Positions 27,606 through 37,123 of a DNA stretch of 64,000 nt are shown here, one piece after another. Source of the stretch: Chloroflexota bacterium (lineage in GTDB: Bacteria > Chloroflexota > Dehalococcoidia > Lucifugimonadales > UBA3495). A program made the translations under genes and the position numbers. Location of the stretch: positions 96,901-160,900 of the forward strand of contig JAPOQH010000116.1 of the NCBI GenBank assembly GCA_026710825.1, in the 5' to 3' direction. Each line of letters begins with the position of its first letter. The stretch's first letter is position 1. The notes under the pieces were generated by a model. It ran no database searches. It saw nothing but the letters and a program-made list of their open reading frames with translations, and was not told where the DNA came from.

Positions 27606-28037
27606 ATGGCGTCGCCATCGGTGTGTTTGGTCACCGCCGCCGTGCTGATCCTGCTTGGGGTGGGATGCGCGGCGGCCGGGCAGAATCCTTGCCCGGAGGG
27701 GACTGACCCGTTCACCGAGTTGAACGTCTACTTCGGCCAGGAAAAAGGAGATGGCGGTACCGTAACCGAGGAAGAATGGCGTGCGTTTCTGGCCGAAACC
27801 GTGACCCCACGCTTCCCTGACGGCCTCACCGTGCTCGACGCCCGTGGTCAGTGGTTCGACACTTCCGAGGGCCGGCTCTACGTGGAATCCACCAAGTTGC
27901 TGAACGTCCTCGTTCCGGCCGACTCGACCGACGCGGGCATGGAATCGGTGCGCCAGATCTCCGACACGTACAAACAGCGGTTTGACCAACAGGCAGTCTT
28001 CATCACCAACCTGCCGGCATGCGCCACCGTATATTGA
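27606..28037 (+). CDS. DUF3574 lipoprotein
   Basis: A 143-residue secreted lipoprotein: a hydrophobic N-terminus ending in LILLGVGC (lipid Cys about residue 21), then the DUF3574 core with ELNVYFGQEK, EEEWRAFLAETVTPRFPDGLTV, DARGQW and a YKQRFDQQAVF segment. The function of the family is not known. It begins one base after the upstream monooxygenase stop. Confidence 0.8.
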   Translation: MASPSVCLVTAAVLILLGVGCAAAGQNPCPEGTDPFTELNVYFGQEKGDGGTVTEEEWRAFLAETVTPRFPDGLTVLDARGQWFDTSEGRLYVESTKLLNVLVPADSTDAGMESVRQISDTYKQRFDQQAVFITNLPACATVY

Positions 28038-28132
28038 TCGGAAATCAAGGGTGGATGACTGAAGCACAGGTAGGCCAGTACGCGCGTTAGAACCGCCCCA
28101 ACAACGGACGCCCGATTCCAAGGAGACATACA

Positions 28133-29020
28133 ATGACATTGCCAGACCGGCAGGCGTTCATCGGCGTGGGCACCATGGGTAGCCTCATGGCCCGTTGCCT
28201 GCTCGATGCAGGGGTTGACCTGACGGTGCACGACCTCCGATATGAGGCTGCCGGACCGCTTATTCAACAGGGCGCAAAGTGGGCCGATTCCGCCGAAGCG
28301 GCCGCGTCGGGCTGTGGAGTGGTCTGGACATCGCTTCCCGGACCTGCGCAGGTCGAGTCCGTCCTCTTGGGCAACGAAGCTGCCGTCCTTGCCGCCATGC
28401 CGGCCGGAGCGGTTCTGATTGACACGACCACCAACGATCCAAACGTAGCGCGGACAGTAGCGGACTCCTGCTCCACACGGGGCCTGTACATGCTGGACGC
28501 CCCCGTCAGCGGCCGCCCGCCCACGATGACTATGATGGTGGGCGGCGACAGAGCCGTGTTTGAGGACATCCGGCCCATGCTGGAGACTGTCGCGGCCAAC
28601 GTGTTTTACGTCGGCGAATCTGGCGCCGGTTGCGTCGCCAAGCTTGCCACTCAATATATGGGTTACACCAACCTTATCGCCGCCATCGAGGGTATGCTCA
28701 TCGCTCGCCTCGGCGGTGTCGACCCGGCGATTCTCGCCGACATAGTTCCGGTGAGCGCCGGCGCCAGCCGAGCGTTCAACGCCATCCCCAACGCCATCTT
28801 GGATGGTTCATACCAGGCCGGAGGCACCCTGGACATCGTCGCCAAGGACGTGGCTCTGGCCTGCGCCTTGGCCGAGCGAGTCAACGCGCCGGCATCCACT
28901 GGGCAGTCGGCCAACTCCCTGTATCGACAGGCGCGGGAGGCTGGCTGGGGCGACGAGGGCTACCCCATCGTTGCCCGCATACTCGAAGCTCTGGCGCAGA
29001 CCGAGTTGCGGAGACAGTGA
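28133..29020 (+). CDS. NAD(P)-dependent beta-hydroxyacid dehydrogenase (3-hydroxyisobutyrate dehydrogenase family)
   Basis: A 295-residue dehydrogenase with the N-terminal Rossmann motif FIGVGTMGSLMA, the substrate motif DAPVSGRPP (normally DAPVSGG), and GAGCVAKLATQ with the catalytic Lys of the GxxxK motif. It oxidises beta-hydroxyacids or reduces the corresponding semialdehydes. AAGGAGA precedes the ATG. It lies upstream of the Rieske oxygenase and probably serves the same catabolic set. Confidence 0.9.
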   Translation: MTLPDRQAFIGVGTMGSLMARCLLDAGVDLTVHDLRYEAAGPLIQQGAKWADSAEAAASGCGVVWTSLPGPAQVESVLLGNEAAVLAAMPAGAVLIDTTTNDPNVARTVADSCSTRGLYMLDAPVSGRPPTMTMMVGGDRAVFEDIRPMLETVAANVFYVGESGAGCVAKLATQYMGYTNLIAAIEGMLIARLGGVDPAILADIVPVSAGASRAFNAIPNAILDGSYQAGGTLDIVAKDVALACALAERVNAPASTGQSANSLYRQAREAGWGDEGYPIVARILEALAQTELRRQ

Positions 29021-29084
29021 CTGCCGCAACCCGCGTGCGGTTGTGATACCATTTCGCGGGGCGACCCGCGCCCGGAGGCACAAC

Positions 29085-30461
29085 ATGGCAATTACGTTCC
29101 AACCCAGCGCCTACAGCGGACTGGTTGACCAGGAAAACGGTATGGTCAGCCGCGAGATATTTGTCAATTCGGACATCTACGCCGAGGAACAGGAGCGCAT
29201 CTTTACCCGCGCTTGGCTGTTCGTCGGCCACGAAAGCCAAGTCGAGAAGCCAGGCGACTTCTTCGTCTCCTCGATGGGCGAGGAGTCGGTGATCCTGTGC
29301 CGCGACCGTGAGGGCGAGATCCACGTTTTCCTGAACTCGTGCATGCACCGGGGCATGAAGGTGTGCCGCTACGACGAGGGGAACACTCCCATCTTCACGT
29401 GCCCATATCACGGTTGGAGCTTCGCAACCGACGGCGCCCTGGTCGGCGTGCCCTTCTACAAGGACGCTTACCACGAGGAGTTGGACAAGTCCCAGTGGAG
29501 CCTGATCCGCGTTCCCAGGATGATCAACTACAAGGGCGGCATCTGGGCATCGTGGGACCCCAACGCCCCCGACTTCCTCGAGTACATCGGCGGCTTTAAA
29601 ACCTACCTGGACATCCTGTTCGACGGGTGGGACGGAAGCGAGGGCGGCACGGAACTCATCGGTGGCATCGAGAAGTGGATGGTGCCCAGCAACTGGAAGT
29701 TCCCGGCCGAAAACTTCATCGGCGATCGTTACCACAACATCAGCCACCGCTCCGTTGACCTCGTGGGCATTGGCCCGTCGGGGCAGGGCCGCCGCGATAA
29801 CCGCGAGCGTGAGGGAGCAAAGTCCCTCGACGTATCGTTCCCGGAACGCGGGCACGGCACCGTCATGTTCCTGCGACCCGAGGACGCCCAACCGGTTGAG
29901 TCCTATCAGAACGATCCGGTGGTAGCCGAGTATTTCTACCAGTGCGAAATCGCCCGCAAGGAACGGCAGGGCCAGTTGTGGCGCATCTTGGCCGGCCCCG
30001 GAACCATTTTCCCGAATATGTCATTCCTGCCCCGGCAGCCGCGCAGCATCGCCGTTTGGCATCCCCGTGGCCCGGACCAGACCGAGGTCTGGCGCTGGTT
30101 CCTGGTCGACAAAACCGCGCCGCCCGAGGTCAAGGAATTCCTGCGCCAGTACTACATCCGCTATTCCGGCCCCGCCGGACTGACCGAGCAGGATGATATG
30201 GAAAACTGGAACTACGCCCATTCCGCCAGCCGTGGCGCCATGGCCCGCCGCCATCACTACAACTACCAGATGGGCATGGGCTACGCGGTCACCGATTTCG
30301 AGGACGGCGGCCTGAAACTCGACGGGACCGTTCTGGATACCACCAAAGCGCGGGCCGGCGAGCAGAACCAGCGCGGTTTCTACAGCCGGTGGCGGGAATT
30401 CATGGCCGCGCGAGACTGGGACGAGTTGGCAACCTGGCGCAAAGGCGGCTCTGCCTGTTAG
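29085..30461 (+). CDS. Rieske non-heme iron oxygenase, alpha subunit
   Basis: A 458-residue ring-hydroxylating-type oxygenase large subunit. The Rieske [2Fe-2S] ligands are Cys86-x-His88 and Cys106-x2-His109. The mononuclear iron motif is Asp214-x2-His217-x3-His221. It activates oxygen on aromatic or other small substrates using electrons from a reductase and ferredoxin, which are not encoded nearby. The ATG at 29085 follows GGAGG. The beta subunit begins 8 nt after the stop. Confidence 0.93.
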   Translation: MAITFQPSAYSGLVDQENGMVSREIFVNSDIYAEEQERIFTRAWLFVGHESQVEKPGDFFVSSMGEESVILCRDREGEIHVFLNSCMHRGMKVCRYDEGNTPIFTCPYHGWSFATDGALVGVPFYKDAYHEELDKSQWSLIRVPRMINYKGGIWASWDPNAPDFLEYIGGFKTYLDILFDGWDGSEGGTELIGGIEKWMVPSNWKFPAENFIGDRYHNISHRSVDLVGIGPSGQGRRDNREREGAKSLDVSFPERGHGTVMFLRPEDAQPVESYQNDPVVAEYFYQCEIARKERQGQLWRILAGPGTIFPNMSFLPRQPRSIAVWHPRGPDQTEVWRWFLVDKTAPPEVKEFLRQYYIRYSGPAGLTEQDDMENWNYAHSASRGAMARRHHYNYQMGMGYAVTDFEDGGLKLDGTVLDTTKARAGEQNQRGFYSRWREFMAARDWDELATWRKGGSAC

Positions 30462-30469
30462 GTGGCGTG

Positions 30470-31015
30470 ATGGCAGTCGCAAATGACCCGCTGGCAATGT
30501 TGCTCCTGAAGCAAGACGTTGAGGCGTTTCTGTACCACGAAGCGAACCTGTTGGACGACCGCCGTTACGAGGAATGGCTGGAACTGCTCACCGACGACGT
30601 GCGTTACTGGGTACCCATGCGTCGCAACGTCAAGTTCGGCGAGTTGGAGCGCGAGTTCACCAGGGAAGGCCAGGACATCAACTGGTTTGATGAGGGCAAG
30701 GTCACGCTGACCCAGCGGGTGAGGCAGATTCTCACCGGCGTCCATTGGGCCGAGGAACCGCTGTCCCGTATTTCCCACCTCGTCACCAACGTGGAGATCC
30801 TTGACGCTGATCCAACTCCCGCGGAAGCGGGCCAGGTGTCCCTACGGTGCAGGTTCATCATCTATCGTAACCGCGTGGAAACAGAAACGGACATCCTGGT
30901 GGGGCGGCGCGAGGATACCCTGCGGCGTGTAGATGGCGATTGGCGAATCGCCCAGCGCCAGGTGTTCCTCGACCAGAACGTCCTGCTCGCCAAAAACCTG
31001 ACCTTCTTCTTCTAA
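30470..31015 (+). CDS. Ring-hydroxylating dioxygenase, beta subunit
   Basis: A 181-residue SnoaL/NTF2-fold subunit: HEANLLDDRRYEEWLELL, DVRYWVPM, SRISHLVTNVEI and a C-terminal RVDGDWRIAQRQVFLDQN. Beta subunits pack with the alpha chain in an alpha3beta3 hexamer and help define stability or specificity. The ATG at 30470 has an AGGTGG site that overlaps the alpha stop, so translation is coupled. Confidence 0.93.
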   Translation: MAVANDPLAMLLLKQDVEAFLYHEANLLDDRRYEEWLELLTDDVRYWVPMRRNVKFGELEREFTREGQDINWFDEGKVTLTQRVRQILTGVHWAEEPLSRISHLVTNVEILDADPTPAEAGQVSLRCRFIIYRNRVETETDILVGRREDTLRRVDGDWRIAQRQVFLDQNVLLAKNLTFFF

Positions 31016-31042
31016 CCGCAGTTTCGATGGGGACCGACCGCA

Positions 31043-31246
31043 ATGGCCGACATTGTTAATCTCTTTGAAGTCGAGCCGGGGCAAACGATACGGCTCTACA
31101 GCGAAGCCACCGCTGAGGTGGTTTCCAATCCCAGGGACGGGGTGTGGCTGTTCGTCCGTTACCTGAGCAGTCCTGACGACCCCGATCAGGTGGGCCAGGA
31201 GGACATGGTTTTCGCCCAGGACGTAATCGAGTTGGTTGCGGAGTAA
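31043..31246 (+). CDS. Small acidic protein in the Rieske oxygenase operon
   Basis: A 67-residue acidic protein, mostly predicted strands (VEPGQTIRLYSE, DGVWLFVRYL, QEDMVFAQDVIELV). It has no Cys, so it is not a ferredoxin. It begins 27 nt after the beta-subunit stop, and the next small gene begins 5 nt after it ends. No family is recognised. It may assist the oxygenase, on position alone. Confidence 0.65.
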   Translation: MADIVNLFEVEPGQTIRLYSEATAEVVSNPRDGVWLFVRYLSSPDDPDQVGQEDMVFAQDVIELVAE

Positions 31247-31251
31247 CGGCG

Positions 31252-31479
31252 ATGGTCGCGCCAGCCGACGCCACGCAGGGGTTCACAGTCCCCACGCATG
31301 ATGAAGTCCTCGCCGCCCTCCGAGCCGGCTATCGTGCCATCGATGACGGCTACGGTTTCTACCCGGGTTTCGACGGTTGGCTGGAATCGTTGGGATACCA
31401 GCGTCGCGATGATATCGATTGCACATGTCCCGACCGCGGCTACCGCGGCCACCTGCCCGAATGCCGGTGGGTCCGGTAA
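31252..31479 (+). CDS. Small Cys-containing protein in the Rieske oxygenase operon
   Basis: A 75-residue protein with a C-terminal cluster DCTCPDRGYRGHLPECRW, giving a C-x-C and a later Cys with a His nearby, which might bind a metal. The spacing does not match a Rieske or 2Fe-2S ferredoxin. It follows the 67-residue gene by 5 nt and is probably co-translated. Function is unknown. Confidence 0.6.
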   Translation: MVAPADATQGFTVPTHDEVLAALRAGYRAIDDGYGFYPGFDGWLESLGYQRRDDIDCTCPDRGYRGHLPECRWVR

Positions 31480-31556
31480 CCTACATCCAGCCCCGCTCGG
31501 TTTCCCAATATTCCAAAACGCGCCGGTCGGCGCGCATCTGATTTACGGAGTCAAAC

Positions 31557-32366
31557 ATGTCCCAGCAAATGGTTGATTTGATGGAATCGGTGTGGCGGTC
31601 CATCGATGGTCTGTGCAGCAGCCTGACGCCCGATCAGTGGGCCACCCCCACCGAGTGCCCGGGTTGGGCCGTGCAGGACCAGGTATCTCACTTGGTGGGC
31701 AGCGAATGCCGAATTCTGGGACGCCCCGCTCCGGAGCATGAGCCTTCCGATACGTCCCACGTCCGCAACGAGGTTGGCCAGGGCAATGAGGTGTTGGTCG
31801 ACTACCGTCGCCAGTTCAGCGGCGCGGAAGTCCTCGCCGAGTTCCGTGAAATCACGGCGGAGCGTTTGGCCGTGCTGCGCGCCATGAGCGAAGAGGACTT
31901 CGGGGCCGAAACGCCCAACCCGCTGGGCAGCGGGCCATATACCGACATGCTCGCCATCCGCATCTACGACGCGTGGGTCCACGAACAGGATATGCGGCGG
32001 GCGCTCGGCATCCCGGGTCACCTGGATGGTCCGGTAGCCCAACATTCATACGGGCGCACCCGGGCGGCCATGCCCTTCGTGGTTGGGCGTAAGGTCAAAC
32101 CCGACGACGGCGCGACGGTCGTGTTTGAAATCACCGGCGATGTGGGTGGCACCATCGCCCTCAATATGGAGGGAGGCCGCGCCCAACGCATGGACGCCCC
32201 GCCTGAGTCGCCCACGGTCCGCCTGACCATGGGCCTAGAGCCGTTCAACGCACTGGGAACCGGTCGTTGGACCGCTGAGCACGCATTGTCAAACGGTTCC
32301 GTGTCCATCGACGGCGACCGCGCCCTGGGTGAGCGGATCGTCGGCGAGATGAACTTCATGATCTGA
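31557..32366 (+). CDS. Maleylpyruvate isomerase-family (DinB-like) protein
   Basis: A 269-residue protein of the mycothiol-dependent maleylpyruvate isomerase family. The N-terminal four-helix DinB fold has WATPTECPGWAVQDQVSHLVG and later VHEQDMRRALG, giving His residues in the metal-binding positions; the C-terminal part resembles an SCP2-like domain. Chloroflexota are not known to make mycothiol, so the cofactor may differ. It follows the oxygenase genes and may act on ring-cleavage products or other electrophiles. Confidence 0.8.
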   Translation: MSQQMVDLMESVWRSIDGLCSSLTPDQWATPTECPGWAVQDQVSHLVGSECRILGRPAPEHEPSDTSHVRNEVGQGNEVLVDYRRQFSGAEVLAEFREITAERLAVLRAMSEEDFGAETPNPLGSGPYTDMLAIRIYDAWVHEQDMRRALGIPGHLDGPVAQHSYGRTRAAMPFVVGRKVKPDDGATVVFEITGDVGGTIALNMEGGRAQRMDAPPESPTVRLTMGLEPFNALGTGRWTAEHALSNGSVSIDGDRALGERIVGEMNFMI

Positions 32367-32411
32367 TCGTTACCGGACGAACGTATCCAAAACGGCAATC
32401 TCGCCACCGTT

Positions 32412-32442
32412 TTGGTTATGCGCCCTTTCACCCGGCTATAAT
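32412..32442 (+). promoter_or_regulatory. Candidate promoter for the 32505 monooxygenase gene
   Basis: A consensus TATAAT at 32437-32442 with a weak TTGGTT at 32412-32417 (19-bp spacer). A GACCACGGGGTC-like small hairpin follows, then the AGGAGG ribosome site. Confidence 0.4.
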
Positions 32443-32504
32443 GGCCCCGTGTCATTCCCTGACCACGGGGTCGTCTTCATTCGTGCGTAGGAGGAGGTTC
32501 TGAG

Positions 32505-33389
32505 ATGGAGATTGGTGTTTCTGTACCTATCGTTGAGATCGGCGACGACTTCGGTGCGTTGCGCGATTACATTCAGGCTGCCGAGGCCTTGGGTTACGCC
32601 CACGTGCGTATTCTCGACCACGTCTTGGGGGCGGTGCCGGAGAAGCATCCGGAGGTGCCGCAGTTCCCGTACACTCACGAGTCATACATCCACGAACCTT
32701 TCACCCTGATGGCATACCTGGCCGCCGTGACCAAGCGCATCGGCCTGACCACCGGCATCCTGATCCTCCCGCAGCGTCAGACGGCGTTGGTCGCCAAGCA
32801 GGCCTCCGAGGTTGACCTGCTGTCCGGCGGACGGCTCCGGCTGGGCATCGGCGTAGGCTGGAACTCCGTCGAATATGAAGCTCTCGGCGTGGACTTCGCC
32901 ACCCGCGGCAGCCGCTGCGACGAGCAGATTGAGGTGCTCCGCCAACTGTGGACCGAGGACGTGATCGACTTCCACGGCAAGTATCACGACATCACCCACG
33001 CTGGCATCAACCCCCTGCCGGTCCAGCGACCAATCCCCATCTGGGTCGGCGCCGGCCGCGGCAACGCGCCCACACCGCCCAACGCTGCAATCCGGCGCAT
33101 CGGACGGTTGGCCGACGGCTACTTCCCCATGTTCGCGCCCGACGCCGGCGGCCAGGCCATCCTGGGACGCATCCGAGCCCAGGCCGAAGCGGTCGGCCGG
33201 GACCCGTCAGAGGTCGGTTTCGAGGGGCGCATCACCATCCCCGCCGATAACAACCCGGAAGACTGGCTCACCGAACTGAAATCATGGGAAGAGATCGGCG
33301 CTACACACATGGCCGCCGGCCTGCGGGGAGCGACCTCCGCTGATAATCACATCGATGCCATACGCCGGCTGAAAGAAGCGATCGGCTAG
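32505..33389 (+). CDS. LLM-class F420-dependent oxidoreductase (TIGR03619-like)
   Basis: A 294-residue luciferase-like barrel protein. Diagnostic segments are AEALGYAHVRILDHVLG, TTGILILPQRQTALVAKQASEVDLLSGGRLRLGIGVGWN and PIWVGAGRG. The length and the GVGWNSVEYEALG motif fit the F420-linked TIGR03619 branch. AGGAGG precedes the ATG. The substrate is unknown. It is one of four LLM enzymes in this window. Confidence 0.9.
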   Translation: MEIGVSVPIVEIGDDFGALRDYIQAAEALGYAHVRILDHVLGAVPEKHPEVPQFPYTHESYIHEPFTLMAYLAAVTKRIGLTTGILILPQRQTALVAKQASEVDLLSGGRLRLGIGVGWNSVEYEALGVDFATRGSRCDEQIEVLRQLWTEDVIDFHGKYHDITHAGINPLPVQRPIPIWVGAGRGNAPTPPNAAIRRIGRLADGYFPMFAPDAGGQAILGRIRAQAEAVGRDPSEVGFEGRITIPADNNPEDWLTELKSWEEIGATHMAAGLRGATSADNHIDAIRRLKEAIG

Positions 33390-33399
33390 GCGGCGCGGC

Positions 33400-35355
33400 A
33401 TGCGCCCGGTGCGCGAAAACATACACCACGGTCCTCGAGGTTCGTCCGCCGCTGACGGTAGCCGGCCCACCCGACGGGTGCCCCACCTGAACCGGCGTAT
33501 CGCCGGGACCTTTCAGCCCCACTTGCCACAGGTCCTGGTAATCGGGTTTCTGATACTGATAACCGCCGGCCTGGGTGTGGTCAATCCGATCCTGATCAGG
33601 GTAGTGTTTGACTCCGCGCTCTTCCCGGAGGGCGGGCCGGACTTGCACCTCTTGTGGCAACTCGCCGTCGCCATGGCTTCCGTGGTGGTGGTTACCGGTT
33701 GTCTTGGAGTGGTCCAAACCTTGCTGACCCAACGACTGGGTCAACGGGTGATGCGGGACCTGCGCGACCGGTTGTACACTCACCTGCAATCGTTATCGCT
33801 GGGTTTTTTCACCTCCCAAAAAACTGGAGAGATACAGAGCCGGGTGGCCAACGACGTGGCGGGCATACGGGTGGTGGTCACCGGCACTGTCAGCACCATC
33901 CTGTCGAACATCGTTATCCTGATCAGTACCTTGATCGCCATGTCCGTCCTGTCATGGCAGTTGACCATCGTCGCGGTTGGTATCACCCCCCTGTTCGCCG
34001 TGTTCGCCTACATGGTGGGTAAACGCCGGCGGGCGGCCTCCAAATTGGTGCAGGAATCTACGGCGGAGATGACGGCGATCACCCAGGAAACCCTCTCCGT
34101 TTCGGGCGTCATGCTGACTCGACTGTTCGGAGCCCAGCATCGGGAAATCGAGCGGTTCCGGGACCAGAACGTACGCTTATCCGACCTTGAAATCCGCCGC
34201 GAAATGACCGGACAAAGGGTTTGGGCCGGCATGCAGATTTTCTACTCTCTTACGCCGGTGGTCGTCTACGTCCTCGCCGGCTACATCCTCTTCGGTGGAT
34301 TTGGCCCGAACGGAATTACCGCGGGCACGATAGTGGCGTTTACCACCCTGCAGGCCCGCCTGTACTTCCCCATCAGCACACTGCTTCGCACTTCGGTCGA
34401 ATTGCAGTCGTCCCTGGCCCTGTTCGAGCGCATTTTTGGATACCTGGACATTCGACCCGACATCGTCGACGCACCCGACGCGGTGAACATACCGGTCGAA
34501 AGCGTGGCAGGGCACGTATCATTGCGCGACGTTCGTATGAACTACCATCCCGCTACACTCCTGTCAGAAGCATACGAAGTCGAACCCGAGGGGCGCGAAT
34601 TCTGGGCTCTCGACGGAGTGAATCTGGAGGTCAAACCAGGTCAGTTGGCCGCGCTGGTCGGCCCCAGCGGGGCCGGCAAGACCACCGTTTCCTACCTGAT
34701 TCCGAGACTTTATGATGCGACATCTGGAGAAGTCAGCATCGACGGCGTTGACGTTCGACACATTCAGATGGAGAGCCTGGCCCGGATGATCGGCTACGTC
34801 TCCCAGGAGAGCTACCTATTCCACGCCTCGATACGCGAAAACCTGCTGTACGGGAACCCTGGCGCGACCGAACAACAACTGCACGACGCAGCCAGGGCGG
34901 CCTACATCCACGACCGGATCATGGAATTTCCCGACGGCTACGACACGGTGGTGGGCGAGCGCGGTTACCGGATGTCCGGCGGTGAGCGTCAGCGCCTGTC
35001 CATCGCCCGCGTCATATTGCACGATACGCGATTGCTGATCCTGGACGAAGCCACGTCATCCCTCGACACCACCAGCGAGCGATACGTCCAGGCCGCGCTG
35101 CAACCTTTGATGAAAGGACGCACTACCATCGCAATCGCCCATCGGCTGTCTACCATCATGACAGCAGACGTAATCTTCGTGATCGACCGGGGACGCGTTG
35201 TGGAACAAGGCACTCATTACGAGTTGGTGGCGTCGGGAGGCCTGTACGCCCAACTCTACGATGAACAGTACGAGGGAGGCGCGGTCGAGTACGTTCGAGA
35301 CGACGGCATCGCGGTGTTGGCCAGCGGTGATCTGCGCCTGCCAGTCCCTTTGTAG
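33400..35355 (+). CDS. ABC transporter, fused membrane and ATP-binding domains (exporter type)
   Basis: A 651-residue half-transporter. Residues about 35-340 are a six-helix type I exporter domain, and about 370-610 an ATPase domain with Walker A GPSGAGKTT (about 420), signature SGGERQR (about 525), Walker B LLILDEATSSLD (about 545) and the H-loop His in IAIAHRLS (about 580). All motifs are intact. It probably works as a homodimer exporting a lipid, drug or peptide. It starts 11 nt after the monooxygenase gene and leads a run that includes a binding protein, SDR, dehydrogenase and amidohydrolase. Confidence 0.92.
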   Translation: MRPVRENIHHGPRGSSAADGSRPTRRVPHLNRRIAGTFQPHLPQVLVIGFLILITAGLGVVNPILIRVVFDSALFPEGGPDLHLLWQLAVAMASVVVVTGCLGVVQTLLTQRLGQRVMRDLRDRLYTHLQSLSLGFFTSQKTGEIQSRVANDVAGIRVVVTGTVSTILSNIVILISTLIAMSVLSWQLTIVAVGITPLFAVFAYMVGKRRRAASKLVQESTAEMTAITQETLSVSGVMLTRLFGAQHREIERFRDQNVRLSDLEIRREMTGQRVWAGMQIFYSLTPVVVYVLAGYILFGGFGPNGITAGTIVAFTTLQARLYFPISTLLRTSVELQSSLALFERIFGYLDIRPDIVDAPDAVNIPVESVAGHVSLRDVRMNYHPATLLSEAYEVEPEGREFWALDGVNLEVKPGQLAALVGPSGAGKTTVSYLIPRLYDATSGEVSIDGVDVRHIQMESLARMIGYVSQESYLFHASIRENLLYGNPGATEQQLHDAARAAYIHDRIMEFPDGYDTVVGERGYRMSGGERQRLSIARVILHDTRLLILDEATSSLDTTSERYVQAALQPLMKGRTTIAIAHRLSTIMTADVIFVIDRGRVVEQGTHYELVASGGLYAQLYDEQYEGGAVEYVRDDGIAVLASGDLRLPVPL

Positions 35356-35381
35356 TCGAACAGCCCAGACGGAGTTGAAAC

Positions 35382-36317
35382 ATGACATCCCAAGCATCGC
35401 CCGGACGAATCCGACTGCGGGTGGCGTTCCGCAACATGTTCTACACGACCATTTACGTGGCGGTGGAAGGCGGATTCCTCGCCGCCGAAGGCCTCGATAT
35501 CGATTTTTCCCACATACCCGCCGGGCAATCCAGCACAGACCTGCTGAAATCCGGCGACATTGACATCACCCAGAGCGGCATCAGCCGCAGCTTCATGGAT
35601 CTGGACGCGGACAGCGATTCGCCGCCGTTACACATCGCCGAGATCAATCAGCGGGACGGGTTCTTCCTGCTCTCCAAACAGACGACCGACGGCTGGACTT
35701 GGGCACACCTGGCGGGAGCGACGCTGATTCCAGTCGGATTCACCCCAGTCCCGTACACCACGCTGCAGGCGGCCATGCGTTGGCACGGTGTGGATCCGAA
35801 TAGCGTAAACCTGATGGGCGGCCTGTCCGCCGAGGAAATGCTGGGCAGGTTCCGCGCTGGCGAAGCCGATTATCTGCAAGTGCCCTATCCCTTCGCCGGC
35901 CAACTGGTCAACGAGGGCAGCGGACACTTGGCGGTAACGCTGGGCAACGAGAGCGGCTACGTCTGCTACAGCAGTTTTGCCGCGACACCGACCTACGTTG
36001 CGGAGAACCCTGAAACCGTGCAACGATTCGTCAACGGCTACGCCAGGGCACAACGCTGGGTCGCCCAGAACGAACCCGAGGCCGTGGCGGAATGCATCGC
36101 GCCGGTGTTCCCCGAATACGACCGCGCCCTGCTCTCGGATGGTGTGGCGCGTTACAAAGCAGCCGGCGTTTGGGCCACAGACCCTCTTATCGGCAGACAA
36201 GGCTTCGACCGAATGCGAGATGCTTTGATCGCCGGCGGGTTGGTGCAGGGAGCGCACCCTTACGAGAGCATCGTGCGCCCCGAATTCGCGCAGCGAGCGC
36301 TGGAAGAATCTGCGTAG
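35382..36317 (+). CDS. NMT1/SsuA-like substrate-binding protein without a signal peptide
   Basis: A 311-residue type II periplasmic-binding fold of the NMT1/THI5-like group: RVAFRNMFYTTIYVAVEGGFLAAEGLDIDF, AGQSSTDLLKSGDIDITQ and a VPYPFAGQL hinge segment. There is no N-terminal signal peptide or lipobox; MTSQASPGRIRLR leads straight into the first strand. It may therefore be a cytosolic binding protein or enzyme, as THI5-like proteins are, rather than a transporter component. No importer permease lies beside it. Confidence 0.8.
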   Translation: MTSQASPGRIRLRVAFRNMFYTTIYVAVEGGFLAAEGLDIDFSHIPAGQSSTDLLKSGDIDITQSGISRSFMDLDADSDSPPLHIAEINQRDGFFLLSKQTTDGWTWAHLAGATLIPVGFTPVPYTTLQAAMRWHGVDPNSVNLMGGLSAEEMLGRFRAGEADYLQVPYPFAGQLVNEGSGHLAVTLGNESGYVCYSSFAATPTYVAENPETVQRFVNGYARAQRWVAQNEPEAVAECIAPVFPEYDRALLSDGVARYKAAGVWATDPLIGRQGFDRMRDALIAGGLVQGAHPYESIVRPEFAQRALEESA

Positions 36318-36363
36318 AAACGGGACGGTCCAATGGCTCGACCCCTGAGGAGGACGTCGCATC

Positions 36364-37116
36364 ATGAGGCTGGAAGGAAAAGTTGCAATCATCACCGGCG
36401 GTGCGCGTGGACAGGGCGCAACTGAGGCCAGGATGTTCGCGCAGGAAGGCGCCAAAGTAATCATCGGCGACGTACGGGATGAACTGGGCATGCAGGTGGA
36501 AGCCGAGATCCGCGAGTTGGGAGGAGAGGCCGTTTACCTGCACCTCGATGTGACCAATCAGGAGGATTGGGACCGGGCAATCCAAAGTGCCGAGCAGCGA
36601 TTTGGCAAGGTGGATGTTCTGGTGAACAACGCGGCCATCGTGCTGCGCAAAAACATCGAAGAAACCACCGGCGAAGACTGGGACAACATCATGGATGTCA
36701 ACGCCAAGGGCGTGTTCCTGGGTACCAAAGCGGTGATTCCGGCCATGCGCCGGGCCGGTGGCGGCAGCATCATCAACATCTCCTCCATCAGTGGCCTGGT
36801 ATCCATTGGCCCGCCCGCATATGTCGCCACCAAGGGAGCGGTGCGACTGTTCACCAAGTCCACCGCCATCCAATACGCTCCCGAAAATATCCGCGCAAAT
36901 TCGATTCATCCCGGCGCGGTGGACACCGACATGCGGCGCGGCGGTTTGGCCGACCAGACGCCGGAGGAAATTGAGGAACGCGTCAATCAGATTCCATTGG
37001 GTAGAGTGGGCACCACCCAGGACATCTCCTATGGTGCGCTGTTCCTGGCGTCCGACGAATCCTCATTCATGACCGGCAGCGAACTCGTGATCGACGGCGG
37101 ATACACCGCCAAGTGA
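36364..37116 (+). CDS. Short-chain dehydrogenase/reductase
   Basis: A 250-residue classical SDR: cofactor motif TGGARGQG at 11-18, NNAA after strand four, catalytic Ser in NISSISG and YVATK with the Tyr-Lys pair, and the VIDGGYT C-terminus of the glucose-1-dehydrogenase/FabG group. The acidic end of strand two (IIGDV) suggests NAD(H). It oxidises or reduces an alcohol in the catabolic set of this operon. Its stop is followed after 7 nt by the dehydrogenase gene. Confidence 0.92.
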   Translation: MRLEGKVAIITGGARGQGATEARMFAQEGAKVIIGDVRDELGMQVEAEIRELGGEAVYLHLDVTNQEDWDRAIQSAEQRFGKVDVLVNNAAIVLRKNIEETTGEDWDNIMDVNAKGVFLGTKAVIPAMRRAGGGSIINISSISGLVSIGPPAYVATKGAVRLFTKSTAIQYAPENIRANSIHPGAVDTDMRRGGLADQTPEEIEERVNQIPLGRVGTTQDISYGALFLASDESSFMTGSELVIDGGYTAK

Positions 37117-37123
37117 GGCGCAC

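Noticed and set aside
26366..27715. A 449-codon frame antisense to the LLM monooxygenase
   Set aside because: It is a complement of a well-supported gene and has no independent motif or ribosome site.
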